Source: Mycobacterium sp. SMC-2 (lineage in GTDB: Bacteria; Actinomycetota; Actinomycetes; Mycobacteriales; Mycobacteriaceae). From it: a stretch of 64,000 nucleotides of DNA. Location of the stretch: assembly GCF_025263485.1 (NCBI RefSeq), contig NZ_CP079863.1:4898001-4962000 (forward strand), written 5' to 3'. Of this stretch, positions 27,818 to 35,592 are shown piece after piece. The notes under the pieces were generated by a model that worked only from the letters and a program-made list of their open reading frames with translations, did not search any database and had not been told where the DNA came from. How positions within the stretch are numbered: the first letter of the stretch is position 1; the number at the start of each line of letters is the position of its first letter. A program made the position numbers and the translations under genes.

Positions 27818-27842
27818 GGCCCCGCAGGATCACCGCGGGGCC
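27818..27842. terminator. Bidirectional hairpin terminator between accessory and structural genes
   Basis: GGCCCCGC (27818-27825) and GCGGGGCC (27835-27842) are perfect 8-bp arms around a 9-nt loop. It lies where the rightward accessory genes and the leftward head operon converge. No U-tract follows, which is usual for mycobacterial terminators. Confidence 0.65.
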
Positions 27843-27847
27843 AGTGC

Positions 27848-27868
27848 CTAACGTGGCTCACACGTTAG
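27848..27868. terminator. Second hairpin of the convergent terminator region
   Basis: CTAACGTG (27848-27855) and CACGTTAG (27861-27868) form perfect 8-bp arms with loop GCTCA, 5 bp after the first hairpin. It may terminate the leftward operon or be a protein-binding palindrome. Confidence 0.5.
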
Positions 27869-27954
27869 CCCCTGACAGATAAGGAGCTTTTCTGTCTCCC
27901 CGGCTTGGCCACCAACGATCAAGGTAAGGAAACCTGCCGGGGAAGTCTATTCGG

Positions 27955-28272
27955 TTAAACCGCTTGCATGCGGTATCTATTCAGCGTCTCCCGCTCAGCT
28001 ATTGACCATCCGGCGAATCCGCCATGATAGTCCACAACAATCGGGCCCATCTCTTCACGCACTGCCAACTGACCGGGGTTGCGGAGCAGGCGGGCGGTTG
28101 CCGTGACGATCACGCTGGCGATCTCGTCGTTGGGTTCGCCATTCTCGAACCCGACCGAGCGCACGTAAGCCTTGGCGATGTTCGTGACCACCGATAGTGC
28201 CTGCGAGACTTGGTTGCCGGTGGGGGCCGGCGATGTGCTCAAAAGGTCAAGCACATTCTGCACCAACGACAT
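27955..28272 (-). CDS. Phage head-tail connector/adaptor protein
   Basis: 105 residues. The pattern VLDLLSTSPAP...IAKAYVRSVGF, EIASVIVTATARLLRNP and GGFAGWSIAERETLNRYR matches the gp6-like head-to-tail connector proteins of mycobacteriophages. Its ATG overlaps the capsid stop (TAATG), so it is translationally coupled to the capsid gene. It is the last gene of the head operon; no tail genes follow before the terminator. Confidence 0.75.
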   Translation of the reverse strand: MSLVQNVLDLLSTSPAPTGNQVSQALSVVTNIAKAYVRSVGFENGEPNDEIASVIVTATARLLRNPGQLAVREEMGPIVVDYHGGFAGWSIAERETLNRYRMQAV

Positions 28273-29147
28273 TACGCCTCGGTGAGTAGGGTGACCGCGT
28301 GATTCTGTAGCAGGGCCACGTCGAACCGGGTTACCACGCGGATAACGACCGAGTCGTAGTCGGCCGCCAGGTGCGGCGAAATGAACACGTCGGAGTCAAC
28401 ATCGCGGGCCACAACTACCTTGGACATGTCCACCAGCGCAACACGGTTCTTAGTCGAGACAGCTGGGATGTTGTCAGTGACTATGACGGGCAGGCCGAAT
28501 AGCTGGAACGCGGTGCCGTTCTGAATCGTGCTGGGGTCAAACAGGTATTGGCGGAAGTCCTGGTCAGATGTCGCGCCAGGGTTTGCCACCTTCAGCTTGC
28601 GGAGCGCGGCGAACGTGGCCGACGTCATCACCCAGTGCGTCGGGTTGACGTGGTTGCCTTGTGCGGTCGCCAGGCCGTCGATCAGGCTGTCGGCATCGGT
28701 CAAGTCCAGTGTGCCGGTCGCGATACCGGTGGCGCGGAGAATGCCCTTAATGGTGTTGGAGCTGCCAGTGCCGTCCCACAGAGCGGCGTCTAATGCGTGT
28801 GCGACATCAGTGATAAGGCGTTGTTGTAGAACAACTTCCAGACCAACCACACTTTGACGGATCAGCTCGTTACTCACCCTCACGAGCGTCTTAATGCCCT
28901 TGAGGGTGGACGGCAGAAGGGTCACCTCGTCAAACGAGAAGTCCCCGTCCCCAATCTGGGAACCTTCCGCCACAAACCCCGCAGTCACACCGTTAGCGAT
29001 ACGCGGAACGCGAAGGGTGTCGTTGGTGTCGTAGATGACCGGCCCGGCGGCCAGGAAGGTGGAAGCCTGTTCTAGCGGCTGGACAAGTAGTGAAGCTACT
29101 TCGGATTGCAAAAGGGTGGAGTTGCCACCCGTGACCTCGATGGTCAT
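28272..29147 (-). CDS. HK97-fold major capsid protein
   Basis: 291 residues. It has features of the HK97 gp5-type capsid family without a long N-terminal delta domain: VPRIANGVTAGFVAEGSQIG DGD (E-loop region), TLKGIKTLVRVSNELIRQS, the P-domain helix region LQQRLITDVAHALDAALWDG, and GLPVIVTDNIP near the C-terminus. A separate scaffold is encoded upstream and no prohead protease is found. It would build the satellite's own, probably small, head. Confidence 0.88.
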   Translation of the reverse strand: MTIEVTGGNSTLLQSEVASLLVQPLEQASTFLAAGPVIYDTNDTLRVPRIANGVTAGFVAEGSQIGDGDFSFDEVTLLPSTLKGIKTLVRVSNELIRQSVVGLEVVLQQRLITDVAHALDAALWDGTGSSNTIKGILRATGIATGTLDLTDADSLIDGLATAQGNHVNPTHWVMTSATFAALRKLKVANPGATSDQDFRQYLFDPSTIQNGTAFQLFGLPVIVTDNIPAVSTKNRVALVDMSKVVVARDVDSDVFISPHLAADYDSVVIRVVTRFDVALLQNHAVTLLTEA

Positions 29148-29281
29148 AGGAGAATACGTCCTGAACGATGCGAAATGTCTGGTGGTGAAAGACGTTTCGT
29201 CAACCGGGACGAATGTCAGAAGTGAATCGGAGCGCTGCCGGGCGCTCTCCCTACCTCTAGTTTAGCGGACTACTTAGCGTA

Positions 29282-29725
29282 TCAAATGAATTGCTTGAGA
29301 ATATTGTGGAAGTTCACTGGCTCATCGGCTCGCCCCCGATTGCCCTGCCCCACATCACCCTTCGGCGTCCGCGACCTCAAATGGGGCTTGGCTTCTAACA
29401 ATGCGTCAATCGCTTGGTTGAGCGCTTCGGGGTCGTCCAGCAGATCGGCGTCCGGATTGTAGGGGAAGTCGGTCGGGTCGGCCAGCTTGCCGCTGGCGCG
29501 CACTAATTCGGTGTGCAGTCGCGCTGCGAGGGTGTCAGTGCGGGCGGCGCGGGCCTCGGCGGCCTTCGCCCGTTCACGCAGGGTTGCGGCCTCCCTGCGG
29601 AGCTTGCGCACATCCTTATCCGGCTCGGTGCCCTCGGTGGTGTCCTCGGGCGTTTCCATGACGGCATCGTTAGCGGCCTCGTCGCTGTCAGTTGCTAATT
29701 CGGTGTTTGTTGCTTCTTCGTCCAT
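29282..29725 (-). CDS. Putative scaffolding protein
   Basis: 147 residues, strongly acidic N-terminus (MDEEATNTELATDSDEAAND), a central coiled coil (VRKLRREAATLRERAKAAEA RAA) and a DP-rich, then basic C-terminus (PHLRSRTPKGDVGQG). This layout and its position between portal and capsid are typical of capsid scaffolds. The sequence resembles scaffolds of actinobacteriophages with SPP1-type portals. It starts 8 bp after portal, and a 134-bp gap separates it from the capsid gene. Confidence 0.7.
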   Translation of the reverse strand: MDEEATNTELATDSDEAANDAVMETPEDTTEGTEPDKDVRKLRREAATLRERAKAAEARAARTDTLAARLHTELVRASGKLADPTDFPYNPDADLLDDPEALNQAIDALLEAKPHLRSRTPKGDVGQGNRGRADEPVNFHNILKQFI

Positions 29726-29733
29726 GGTCCTGT

Positions 29734-31122
29734 TTACTTCTGGCCCTGAGCTTCACGCTGCGGGCCGTTCGCGGGGTTGGTGCCGTGATTGGCCAGGGTG
29801 GCCGCATCGGCCGTCCTGGCGGCCCTGATCGCCGCTATCTCGTCGGCGGAATAACCCAGCTTCTGCAACGCGTACGACGCAGGCAACAAACCGGCTTGGA
29901 ACAACTTGACTGTGGCGTCCGCCTCGGCTGCCACACTGCGGGTATCGGCGGGCGCCCACTGCACTTGCACGTCCACCACGGCCGGATCAACGCCGTCCCG
30001 GACAGCCACCATGAGGCGCGCCGCCTGTTCCCACCCACGACCAAACGACTGTTGCCGGGCCTCCGCCCGTGCAGTCAACGACGCTTCCGCCGCGCGGATC
30101 GCGTCAGCACTCGTCGGGCTGTCGGTCAGAATGCCCACATAGTGCGCGGGAAGAGCGCTCACTGCCATGATCTGAGTGACCAGCACGTTGACGGCGTTCG
30201 TGTAGCCGCGGAGGTCAGCGGCGTCCAATTGGCCAAACTTGGCCTGCTCACTCTCGGCGGTCATGAGCCGGTCGCCCTCGGGAATGGGTGACACGGTTTC
30301 CATGACAGGCTCATTGTTGTTGTCCAAGACGGGGTTGCCGTCCGCGTCCAACACCGGCCGCTCCACCAGCTCAATGCCCGTAGCCCACCGTCGCGGCCGA
30401 CCCACGTACTCACTGGAAACGAGGAGATCGGTCAGCACCTTGTTGAGCCCGTCAACCAGCGGCATCAGATCGTCAAGCTCCGAATGCCCGATGTCAGTGG
30501 TTCCGTTTGCGTCGGGACGCCACACGCTAACCAGGTCCGAGTTACGCAGCGGCACAACCGGAACCACGCCCATCGGGTTGTCCAGGGTTTCCACCACGTA
30601 GAAGCCGGCGGTTGCCGCGCCGGGTGTGTCAGCCCTAAGCCGGATGATCTGATCGGGCAGGTACACCACGGCCTCGGTAGTGGTTTGGGTGCGCCACCGC
30701 TTCACCGCAGACGTGACCGCCCGCGTGCCGGGGTCGGAAATCACCGCAACTTGCTTCGGGGATTCCACCGTCACGAGCGGCCGACCTACGCTGTCCGCCC
30801 AACAGATCACAAACGACTGACCGAACAGCAGCGCGTCACGGTGCGCGGCCGCCGACAACTGATCGAGGTCTAACCGAAGCCAGTCGGGCCACACGTCTGC
30901 ACCCTTGAAACCCACAACGCGCAGGCGTTCGGCCAGACTCGTCACCGCCAGCCGGGGAAGGTTCGACGCCATGCGGCCGAACCGGTCACCCAGCGCAACC
31001 CGCGCCTCAGGAGATAGGAATGAAAGTGGTTGCCTGCCGGTGTAGTAACTCTGCAAGGTGGAGTAGCGCCACTGCGGGCCGTCCAGAGTGTGCAGCAGCT
31101 CAACCAATAAATCTTGGTTCAA
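29734..31122 (-). CDS. Phage portal protein (SPP1 gp6-like)
   Basis: 462 residues forming the dodecameric DNA entry ring of the head. Recognisable are the N-terminal YYTGRQPLSFLSPEARVALG, LVVSSEYVGRPRRWATGIEL, the conserved ALPAHYVGILTDSPTSADAI RAAEASL and a C-terminal VQWAPADTRSVAAEAD segment. This matches the Phage_prot_Gp6 family common in mycobacteriophages. The TTG start overlaps the terminase stop codon (TTGA). Confidence 0.88.
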   Translation of the reverse strand: MNQDLLVELLHTLDGPQWRYSTLQSYYTGRQPLSFLSPEARVALGDRFGRMASNLPRLAVTSLAERLRVVGFKGADVWPDWLRLDLDQLSAAAHRDALLFGQSFVICWADSVGRPLVTVESPKQVAVISDPGTRAVTSAVKRWRTQTTTEAVVYLPDQIIRLRADTPGAATAGFYVVETLDNPMGVVPVVPLRNSDLVSVWRPDANGTTDIGHSELDDLMPLVDGLNKVLTDLLVSSEYVGRPRRWATGIELVERPVLDADGNPVLDNNNEPVMETVSPIPEGDRLMTAESEQAKFGQLDAADLRGYTNAVNVLVTQIMAVSALPAHYVGILTDSPTSADAIRAAEASLTARAEARQQSFGRGWEQAARLMVAVRDGVDPAVVDVQVQWAPADTRSVAAEADATVKLFQAGLLPASYALQKLGYSADEIAAIRAARTADAATLANHGTNPANGPQREAQGQK

Positions 31123-32417
31123 TTCGCGAAACTCGCATATCTTTTCTTAGGTTTACGGGTGCCGTGCCAAGTAGCCCGCGAGTGACACATGACCAGCGCC
31201 GCAGCGGCGTCCACCTTGCGGCCCCGCCGAGAAGCCTTCTCGATGCGGCAGCCGCGATGGTTACGGACCACCACCGCGTTGCCGATGTGGGCCGCCAGCG
31301 TCGCGTTGCCCGAATGGGTGAGGTTGCCGTTGACGGCCGCGTTGTACAGATCGGTGGTGGCCGCCACGAGGCGGGACGGTGAATGTGGGAACTGCGAAAC
31401 CACCAGACCCTCAGCCTCTAGGAGCTGCATGGTCCGCAGCCATCCCCACGGGTCAGCAACTAATTCAACAACCCGGTATATGTTTCGGGCCTGCCTAATG
31501 CACTCTTCAACCTCAGCGATGGGAACCTGCCAGCCCGCATCGTCGGCGGGCTTCTCCCACACCGCGAGCACATCGAAGTGCGGCTCGGCGGATACCGTGC
31601 CGATCACCAGCGCGGTCGAGTCATCCGAATGTGACCCGTCAAGGGCGATGACTACCGGGGCACCCGGTGCGATCCCTTGACCCGTGGAGCGGGCAGCCCA
31701 CACCCCGGCGGGCAAAAACTCGCCCACCGTGTCGTTCACCAGCTGGCACAACCGCGCACGCCGGAACGTGCCTTCGCGGGTCGTCTTCAGCAACTTAACC
31801 GCATCCTCGGCGTCGAGAAAATCACCGAGCGCGGGATTCGCTAACGCGATGCAGTGCCGACAATCGGGCGGGTGATGCTGAAAGTCATTGGCGGAGAACT
31901 CTCTCCACACCACATGATCGTCACCAAGTTCGGCGTGAATGTTGCGCAGATCGGTCAACACCGAATCGGTCGGGTCGGGCGGCGGCGTCCCGATAGCCAC
32001 CAGCGTGGACACCGGCCTCTTCGACTGCGCCAGGGTCAGAACTTCATACGTCTCCCGCGCCACACGGCCCGCTTCATCGAGCAGAGCCAGGGTGTAGTCG
32101 AGGCCCTCAAGGGCCGCCGGTTCAGCCGGTAGGGTCTGCAACGTGGCATACCTGGCCGGAATCGTCAGCCGATCCCTACCCACCTGACAGCGAGACGCCA
32201 ACGGGTCGGACATCTGCACGAACTGGCGGGCAATCCCAAAAATAAGCCCCGCCTGTTCCTTACTGAAGGCGACAATAACCACCGTCGCCGATTCGCCACC
32301 GCAGAACAATTCCCAAATGGCCAGCGCTGCAAGCAACGTCGACTTTCCATTGCCGCGAGGAAGCATCCACCCAACAGTCCGGGGGCGCTTCGGCCGATCC
32401 AACATTGACGCGCACAA
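31119..32417 (-). CDS. Phage terminase large subunit
   Basis: DNA-packaging motor ATPase and nuclease, 432 residues from TTG 32417. Walker A is LPRGNGKST, Walker B ALLDEAGR; the nuclease domain has acidic positions in VIALDGSHSDDSTALVIG, VELVADPWGW and RKVDAAAALVM. The same frame stays open for 55 more codons to a stop at 32583-32585 and encodes a terminase-like N-terminus (QQFEQFCREFLVVPKGYGAR, then QTFELRPWQREL), but no ATG, GTG or TTG occurs in that stretch. Either a non-standard start is used or the 5' end is damaged. No small-subunit gene is obvious. Confidence 0.85.
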   Translation of the reverse strand: MCASMLDRPKRPRTVGWMLPRGNGKSTLLAALAIWELFCGGESATVVIVAFSKEQAGLIFGIARQFVQMSDPLASRCQVGRDRLTIPARYATLQTLPAEPAALEGLDYTLALLDEAGRVARETYEVLTLAQSKRPVSTLVAIGTPPPDPTDSVLTDLRNIHAELGDDHVVWREFSANDFQHHPPDCRHCIALANPALGDFLDAEDAVKLLKTTREGTFRRARLCQLVNDTVGEFLPAGVWAARSTGQGIAPGAPVVIALDGSHSDDSTALVIGTVSAEPHFDVLAVWEKPADDAGWQVPIAEVEECIRQARNIYRVVELVADPWGWLRTMQLLEAEGLVVSQFPHSPSRLVAATTDLYNAAVNGNLTHSGNATLAAHIGNAVVVRNHRGCRIEKASRRGRKVDAAAALVMCHSRATWHGTRKPKKRYASFAN

Positions 32418-32715
32418 TTCGCGCTGCCAAGGCCGTAACTCGAATGTTTGCCGAGCGCCATACCCCTTGGGAACAACCAGAAACTCCCTGCAGAACTGCT
32501 CGAACTGCTGGGACGGTAACCCGCTGGGGTTAAACGGGATTGGCGAGGGATCAACCCGTGCCTTAGGGCCTGCTCTAATTGGTTAAATCCGTTAGGGTCG
32601 GCAATTAATTGTGAATGGCGAGCGCAAGCGCGACGAGTTCAAAGCGGTTTGCGGGCATCCCCCCGGGGCCTCGCCATGCCGTTGGTGTGTCGACAGTGCT
32701 TGTGCCACGACATGA

Positions 32716-33078
32716 TTACAACGATCGCTTGGCAAACTCCGTTGTGGACCGTTTGCTGGCGCGGGACGGCCGCACGGGCTCTTGCGCCCGGTTGCATGCG
32801 CCACAGAGGACTAAGAAGTATCCAGCTGCAACGTGTTTCATAGTTAGCGGCGTGCCAGCCGCTACAATTTCCCAGCCCGCTTTGGTGTGGTGAAGCTGTA
32901 AGTCTTTAGGGGACAGACATTCCGAGCACCACGGTTGTAGCTGGCGTGCACGTTCGGACAGCCGCTTCCAACCTGTTCCGTATCCGCGTTCCTTCGGCGA
33001 TAGCTTCGGGAGTTGGCATGCAGGGCAGCGTGACTGGCTGGAGAGTTCGCCGCAGACTAGGCAAGGCTTAAGCATCAC
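32716..33078 (-). CDS. HNH endonuclease, phage packaging type
   Basis: 120 residues. An N-terminal zinc-binding region (CLVCGELSSQSRCPAC) precedes the HNH core: CSECLSPKDLQLHHTKAGWE with the paired histidines and a later CGAC. HNH nucleases next to the terminase gene assist DNA cleavage during packaging in many siphophages with HK97-like heads. The start may be GTG 33078 or the adjacent ATG 33075. The ~135 bp between this gene and the terminase frame hold only 17-25-codon frames. Confidence 0.8.
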   Translation of the reverse strand: MMLKPCLVCGELSSQSRCPACQLPKLSPKERGYGTGWKRLSERARQLQPWCSECLSPKDLQLHHTKAGWEIVAAGTPLTMKHVAAGYFLVLCGACNRAQEPVRPSRASKRSTTEFAKRSL

Positions 33079-33198
33079 ATCATGCTCATCGCCGAGAAGC
33101 CCATGCGATCACGTGATAAGGGGTTCGATCGCTCTTTACCCGTCGGGCATGCGGAAAGTTCGTTCGCGTTAAGCACTGGCCGCAAAGCGAGGCCCGGC

Positions 33199-33450
33199 TC
33201 ACCGGCGGTGCTGCTGACGTTCGCGTACCGCGTCGGCCTCGCGGGCGATGTCAGGGTTCGTTGTGGCCTCCAACAAATCCTCGCCCAATCGGAGCGCGGC
33301 GGATGGCTGCCGCAAGATGATGTACCGGCCGCCAGTGGCCGCATCCATGAAAACTTCCGAAACAACATCGCCATCGACATGAGGATGGATCTGGACCCCA
33401 ACGGAGTTGGGATACGGGCGCAGCAGGGTTACCGGATCATCCGTGGTCAT
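33199..33450 (-). CDS. Small island-encoded protein of unknown function (83 aa)
   Basis: 83 residues (MTTDDPVTLLRPYPNSVGVQ...), acidic and probably beta-rich in the first half (VVSEVFMDAATGGRYIILRQ), with a helical tail (ALRLGEDLLEATTNPDIARE). ATG 33450 overlaps the stop of a 36-codon zinc-finger ORF (ATGA), showing translational coupling. Function unknown. Confidence 0.6.
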   Translation of the reverse strand: MTTDDPVTLLRPYPNSVGVQIHPHVDGDVVSEVFMDAATGGRYIILRQPSAALRLGEDLLEATTNPDIAREADAVRERQQHRR

Positions 33451-33557
33451 TGATCCCACTCTCGAAGTGCGGTTCGTTCTTCGACGGCTTGGCAGCGTGG
33501 GCACAGGGTAGCCAGCCACGCCACGGCCGCCCCGCATTCGATGCAGAAGCCGCTCAC
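33447..33557 (-). CDS. 36-residue zinc-ribbon microprotein
   Basis: Very short gene coding MSGFCIECGAAVAWLATLCP then RCQAVEERTALREWDQ. The CIEC...CPRC pattern makes a compact zinc ribbon. Its GTG start overlaps the stop of the winged-helix gene (GTGA) and its TGA overlaps the ATG of the next gene (ATGA). Coupling on both sides is strong evidence that it is translated. Similar tiny treble-clef or ribbon proteins occur in mycobacteriophage operons. Confidence 0.65.
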   Translation of the reverse strand: MSGFCIECGAAVAWLATLCPRCQAVEERTALREWDQ

Positions 33558-33826
33558 GCCGGGGCCAGCCGATCAAGCTGATCAAGCACCAGCCGTCTGA
33601 GTTCAAGGTCGCCGCTATAGACGCCCCGGCTCAGCCTGACAATCAAACCCCCGTCCGCAAGGCGGCACAGTGCCCAGTTGGCGCGTGTGGTGGAGATGCC
33701 GAAGTGTCGCGCCACATCCTCCGGCCGCACGGGCCGTCCATGCTCCTGCACGAATATCAAGACATCGCCATTTAACGTGGCCGTTCGGCCACACTTCGGA
33801 CATGTTTCGATTGCCATTTGCGCCAA
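33554..33826 (-). CDS. Zinc-ribbon/winged-helix DNA-binding protein
   Basis: 90 residues (87 if the ATG at 33817 is used). Only a single CPKC pair is seen at the N-terminus, followed by a winged-helix domain: GDVLIFVQEHGRPVRPEDVA RHFGISTTRANWALCRLADG GLIVRLSRGVY. It is the first gene of the leftward head operon and the only clear DNA-binding regulator on the island besides the integrase. It is therefore the best candidate to recognise the repeated operator-like motifs or to act as an excisionase; this is inference. Confidence 0.65.
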   Translation of the reverse strand: MAQMAIETCPKCGRTATLNGDVLIFVQEHGRPVRPEDVARHFGISTTRANWALCRLADGGLIVRLSRGVYSGDLELRRLVLDQLDRLAPA

Positions 33827-34345
33827 ACAACCTTTCTATAATCAGATTAACATCATTAACGCGCGAAATTGCTTCTGAAACGAATCTATCCACCATTTGT
33901 GAATTACACTAAAGGTAGAGAAGATAGCGGATGCCTCCGCACATATCCCCCGGGCCGTCGAGCACGCGATTCAACCTCCTGGGATGTCAGTGCGGCGTTG
34001 AGCTGTCGTGATACCTCGCCTATGAGAGGGGTATGCCTCGAAACAAAACACCTCAGATGCCATCGCGGACTAACGGTTGTCCGCTACCGCTAGTTGGCTA
34101 GCCGCTCCGCTGGGTCTGCGTTGATTTGTTTGGTGCCGCCTTCGGCGGAACGCGAGTAACAGACCGAGCGGAACGCAATATAGCACAGCTAATTATCGTA
34201 ATATCCACATTGGTCGTAGTAGTGCACAATTTTGTTCGCTATCGGCGTCGCGCCCTCGCGCTAATTCCGCTCGCGCCCCACTAGACTGCGCTATCGAGCT
34301 GGCGCCGAACTGGTGGTGCATGCTGGCAGAACACAGAGAAGCACA
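33827..34345. promoter_or_regulatory. Divergent control region of the island
   Basis: About 520 bp between the leftward head operon and a rightward small gene. It is AT-richer than its surroundings and contains one TAGTAGTGCACA motif (34217-34228), a related TATAGCACAG (34180-34189), and a small CCGCC-TTC-GGCGG hairpin at about 34,139. It probably holds the head-operon promoter. A 22-codon frame starting ATGCCTCGAAAC near 34,033 has a GAGAGGGG ribosome-binding site but no other support. Confidence 0.5.
34217..34230 (+). promoter_or_regulatory. Repeated island promoter/operator motif, copy 4
   Basis: TAGTAGTGCACAAT, identical over 12 bp (TAGTAGTGCACA) to the copy at 26692. It lies about 115 bp upstream of the rightward gene at 34346. 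Confidence 0.5.
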
Positions 34346-34603
34346 TTGTCTACAGAGGCAACACTGCGGGCGAGGGCAGCCGCCCACGAGTCATGGGCAC
34401 GAACCGAAAACCGCACTGCGAGAACGGCACCCGCCCGCGCGGCGATGCAACGCAAGTTCGAGGAACAGGTTGACCCGAACAACGAACTGTTGCCAGCGGA
34501 ACGCTCAAAAAGGGCAGAAAACGCACGCAAGGCTTACTACACGCGTTTAGCGCTGCGGTCGGCTCAAGCGCGGCGGCGGCCGTCAGAAGTCCCCGAGGTT
34601 TAG
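34346..34603 (+). CDS. Small conserved actinobacterial/phage protein (85 aa)
   Basis: 85 residues starting at TTG 34346 after an AGAGAAG ribosome-binding site; the GTG at 34313 is an upstream alternative. The sequence STEATLRARAAAHESWARTE NRTARTAPARAAMQRKFEEQVDP, with the conserved ERSKRAENARKAYYTRLAL, is a short helical, basic protein that I have seen widely in actinobacterial genomes and prophages; function unknown. It converges on the integrase gene and overlaps its 3' end by 21 bp. Confidence 0.7.
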   Translation: MSTEATLRARAAAHESWARTENRTARTAPARAAMQRKFEEQVDPNNELLPAERSKRAENARKAYYTRLALRSAQARRRPSEVPEV

Positions 34604-35491
34604 CGCCCGAGCCTCAGCCGTGGCGCGCTCGGCTGCAGTGGCGCGGGCGTACCTGTCGAGCATCTCCCGCGATGACCAACCGGCGACCGACATCAGACCG
34701 CCTTCAGACCCGCGAGACGACATCCATCTGCTGGCGAAAGTGTGTCGAAGTACATGAGGGTGAAAGCCGTTGATATTTGCAGTTTTAGCGCGGTCGGCCA
34801 AAGTGACCCGCAACCCGTGCGGTCCAAGCGGCTGGTGAGTGCGCGCACCCAACCACAGCGCCTTGCTTTCGGCCCCAGGATGGCCGCGCCGCAACCTGAT
34901 ATAGCGGTCCAGGGCGCGGGCCGTCTGCGGGCCAAACGGCGCAATCCTGCCCTTGCCGCCTTTTCCGCGGCGAATCATCACCAGCCCGCGCGACAGGTCA
35001 ACGTCGTCCAGCTCCAAGGCGATCAACTCCCCGGCCCGCATCCCGGTTTCGGCCAGCAATCGGACGATCGCTTCGTCACGGCGGTCTTTGAGGCCACTTC
35101 CCTGGCACGCCTTGATCAACGCACGAAGCTGATCCTCGGTGAGTACTGGCGTGATCGGGGTATCCGACTTCGGTGCGTTCAATCTCAGCAGCGGATCGGA
35201 GTCGATCTCTCCCTCTTCGGCCAACCATTTGGAGAACTGACGGACGCCGGCCAGCCGCACCGCTGCCGTTGCGGACTGAGCACCGGAGTCAAGCAAATCA
35301 GCAATCCAAGCTTGAACCTGGCCGCGATCAATCTGAGCGGGATGCCCGTTATTCGCGCACCATGCGAAGTAGCGGCGGATACTCGACAGATACAGCTTCT
35401 GCGTCTGTGGAGAGCGACGGGCCGACTTGAGGGCGATCTCGAAACTAGCGACCAGGGTGGTGATGTCCACCGGGGGAAGTGCAACGCTCAT
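34583..35491 (-). CDS. int: Tyrosine recombinase (phage integrase)
   Basis: 302-residue site-specific recombinase. An N-terminal SAM-like core-binding domain (residues ~8-95) is followed by the catalytic domain with all expected residues: Arg in ETGMRAGELIAL, Lys in RGKGGKGRI, HxxR in HPHVLRHTFAS, the second His position as Trp in VAGWSSREM and the nucleophile Tyr in LDRYARAT. It is short compared with lambda Int and lacks a separate arm-binding extension, similar to XerC/D-like phage integrases. It lies 100 bp inside attR and is transcribed away from it. Confidence 0.93.
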   Translation of the reverse strand: MSVALPPVDITTLVASFEIALKSARRSPQTQKLYLSSIRRYFAWCANNGHPAQIDRGQVQAWIADLLDSGAQSATAAVRLAGVRQFSKWLAEEGEIDSDPLLRLNAPKSDTPITPVLTEDQLRALIKACQGSGLKDRRDEAIVRLLAETGMRAGELIALELDDVDLSRGLVMIRRGKGGKGRIAPFGPQTARALDRYIRLRRGHPGAESKALWLGARTHQPLGPHGLRVTLADRAKTANINGFHPHVLRHTFASRWMSSRGSEGGLMSVAGWSSREMLDRYARATAAERATAEARALNLGDF

Positions 35492-35592
35492 CTTATTAAC
35501 TTTAACTGACAGCGTTGTGCAATGCGCTGAGCACGGTTTTCAGGCGTGTCTCCGCATGTCAGACCGTTCGTCGTATGAGAGGAGATAGATAC

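Noticed and set aside
32592..32804. 70-codon minus-strand frame between HNH and terminase as a terminase small subunit
   Set aside because: Arg/Pro/Ser-rich translation without a helix-turn-helix; it overlaps the end of the HNH gene in another frame.
33869..34093. 74-codon plus-strand frame in the island control region
   Set aside because: Low-complexity, Arg/Cys-rich translation without a ribosome-binding site; the region looks regulatory.
34139..34155. Hairpin CCGCC-TTC-GGCGG as a terminator
   Set aside because: Only a 5-bp stem with no gene ending next to it; kept only as part of the control-region description.
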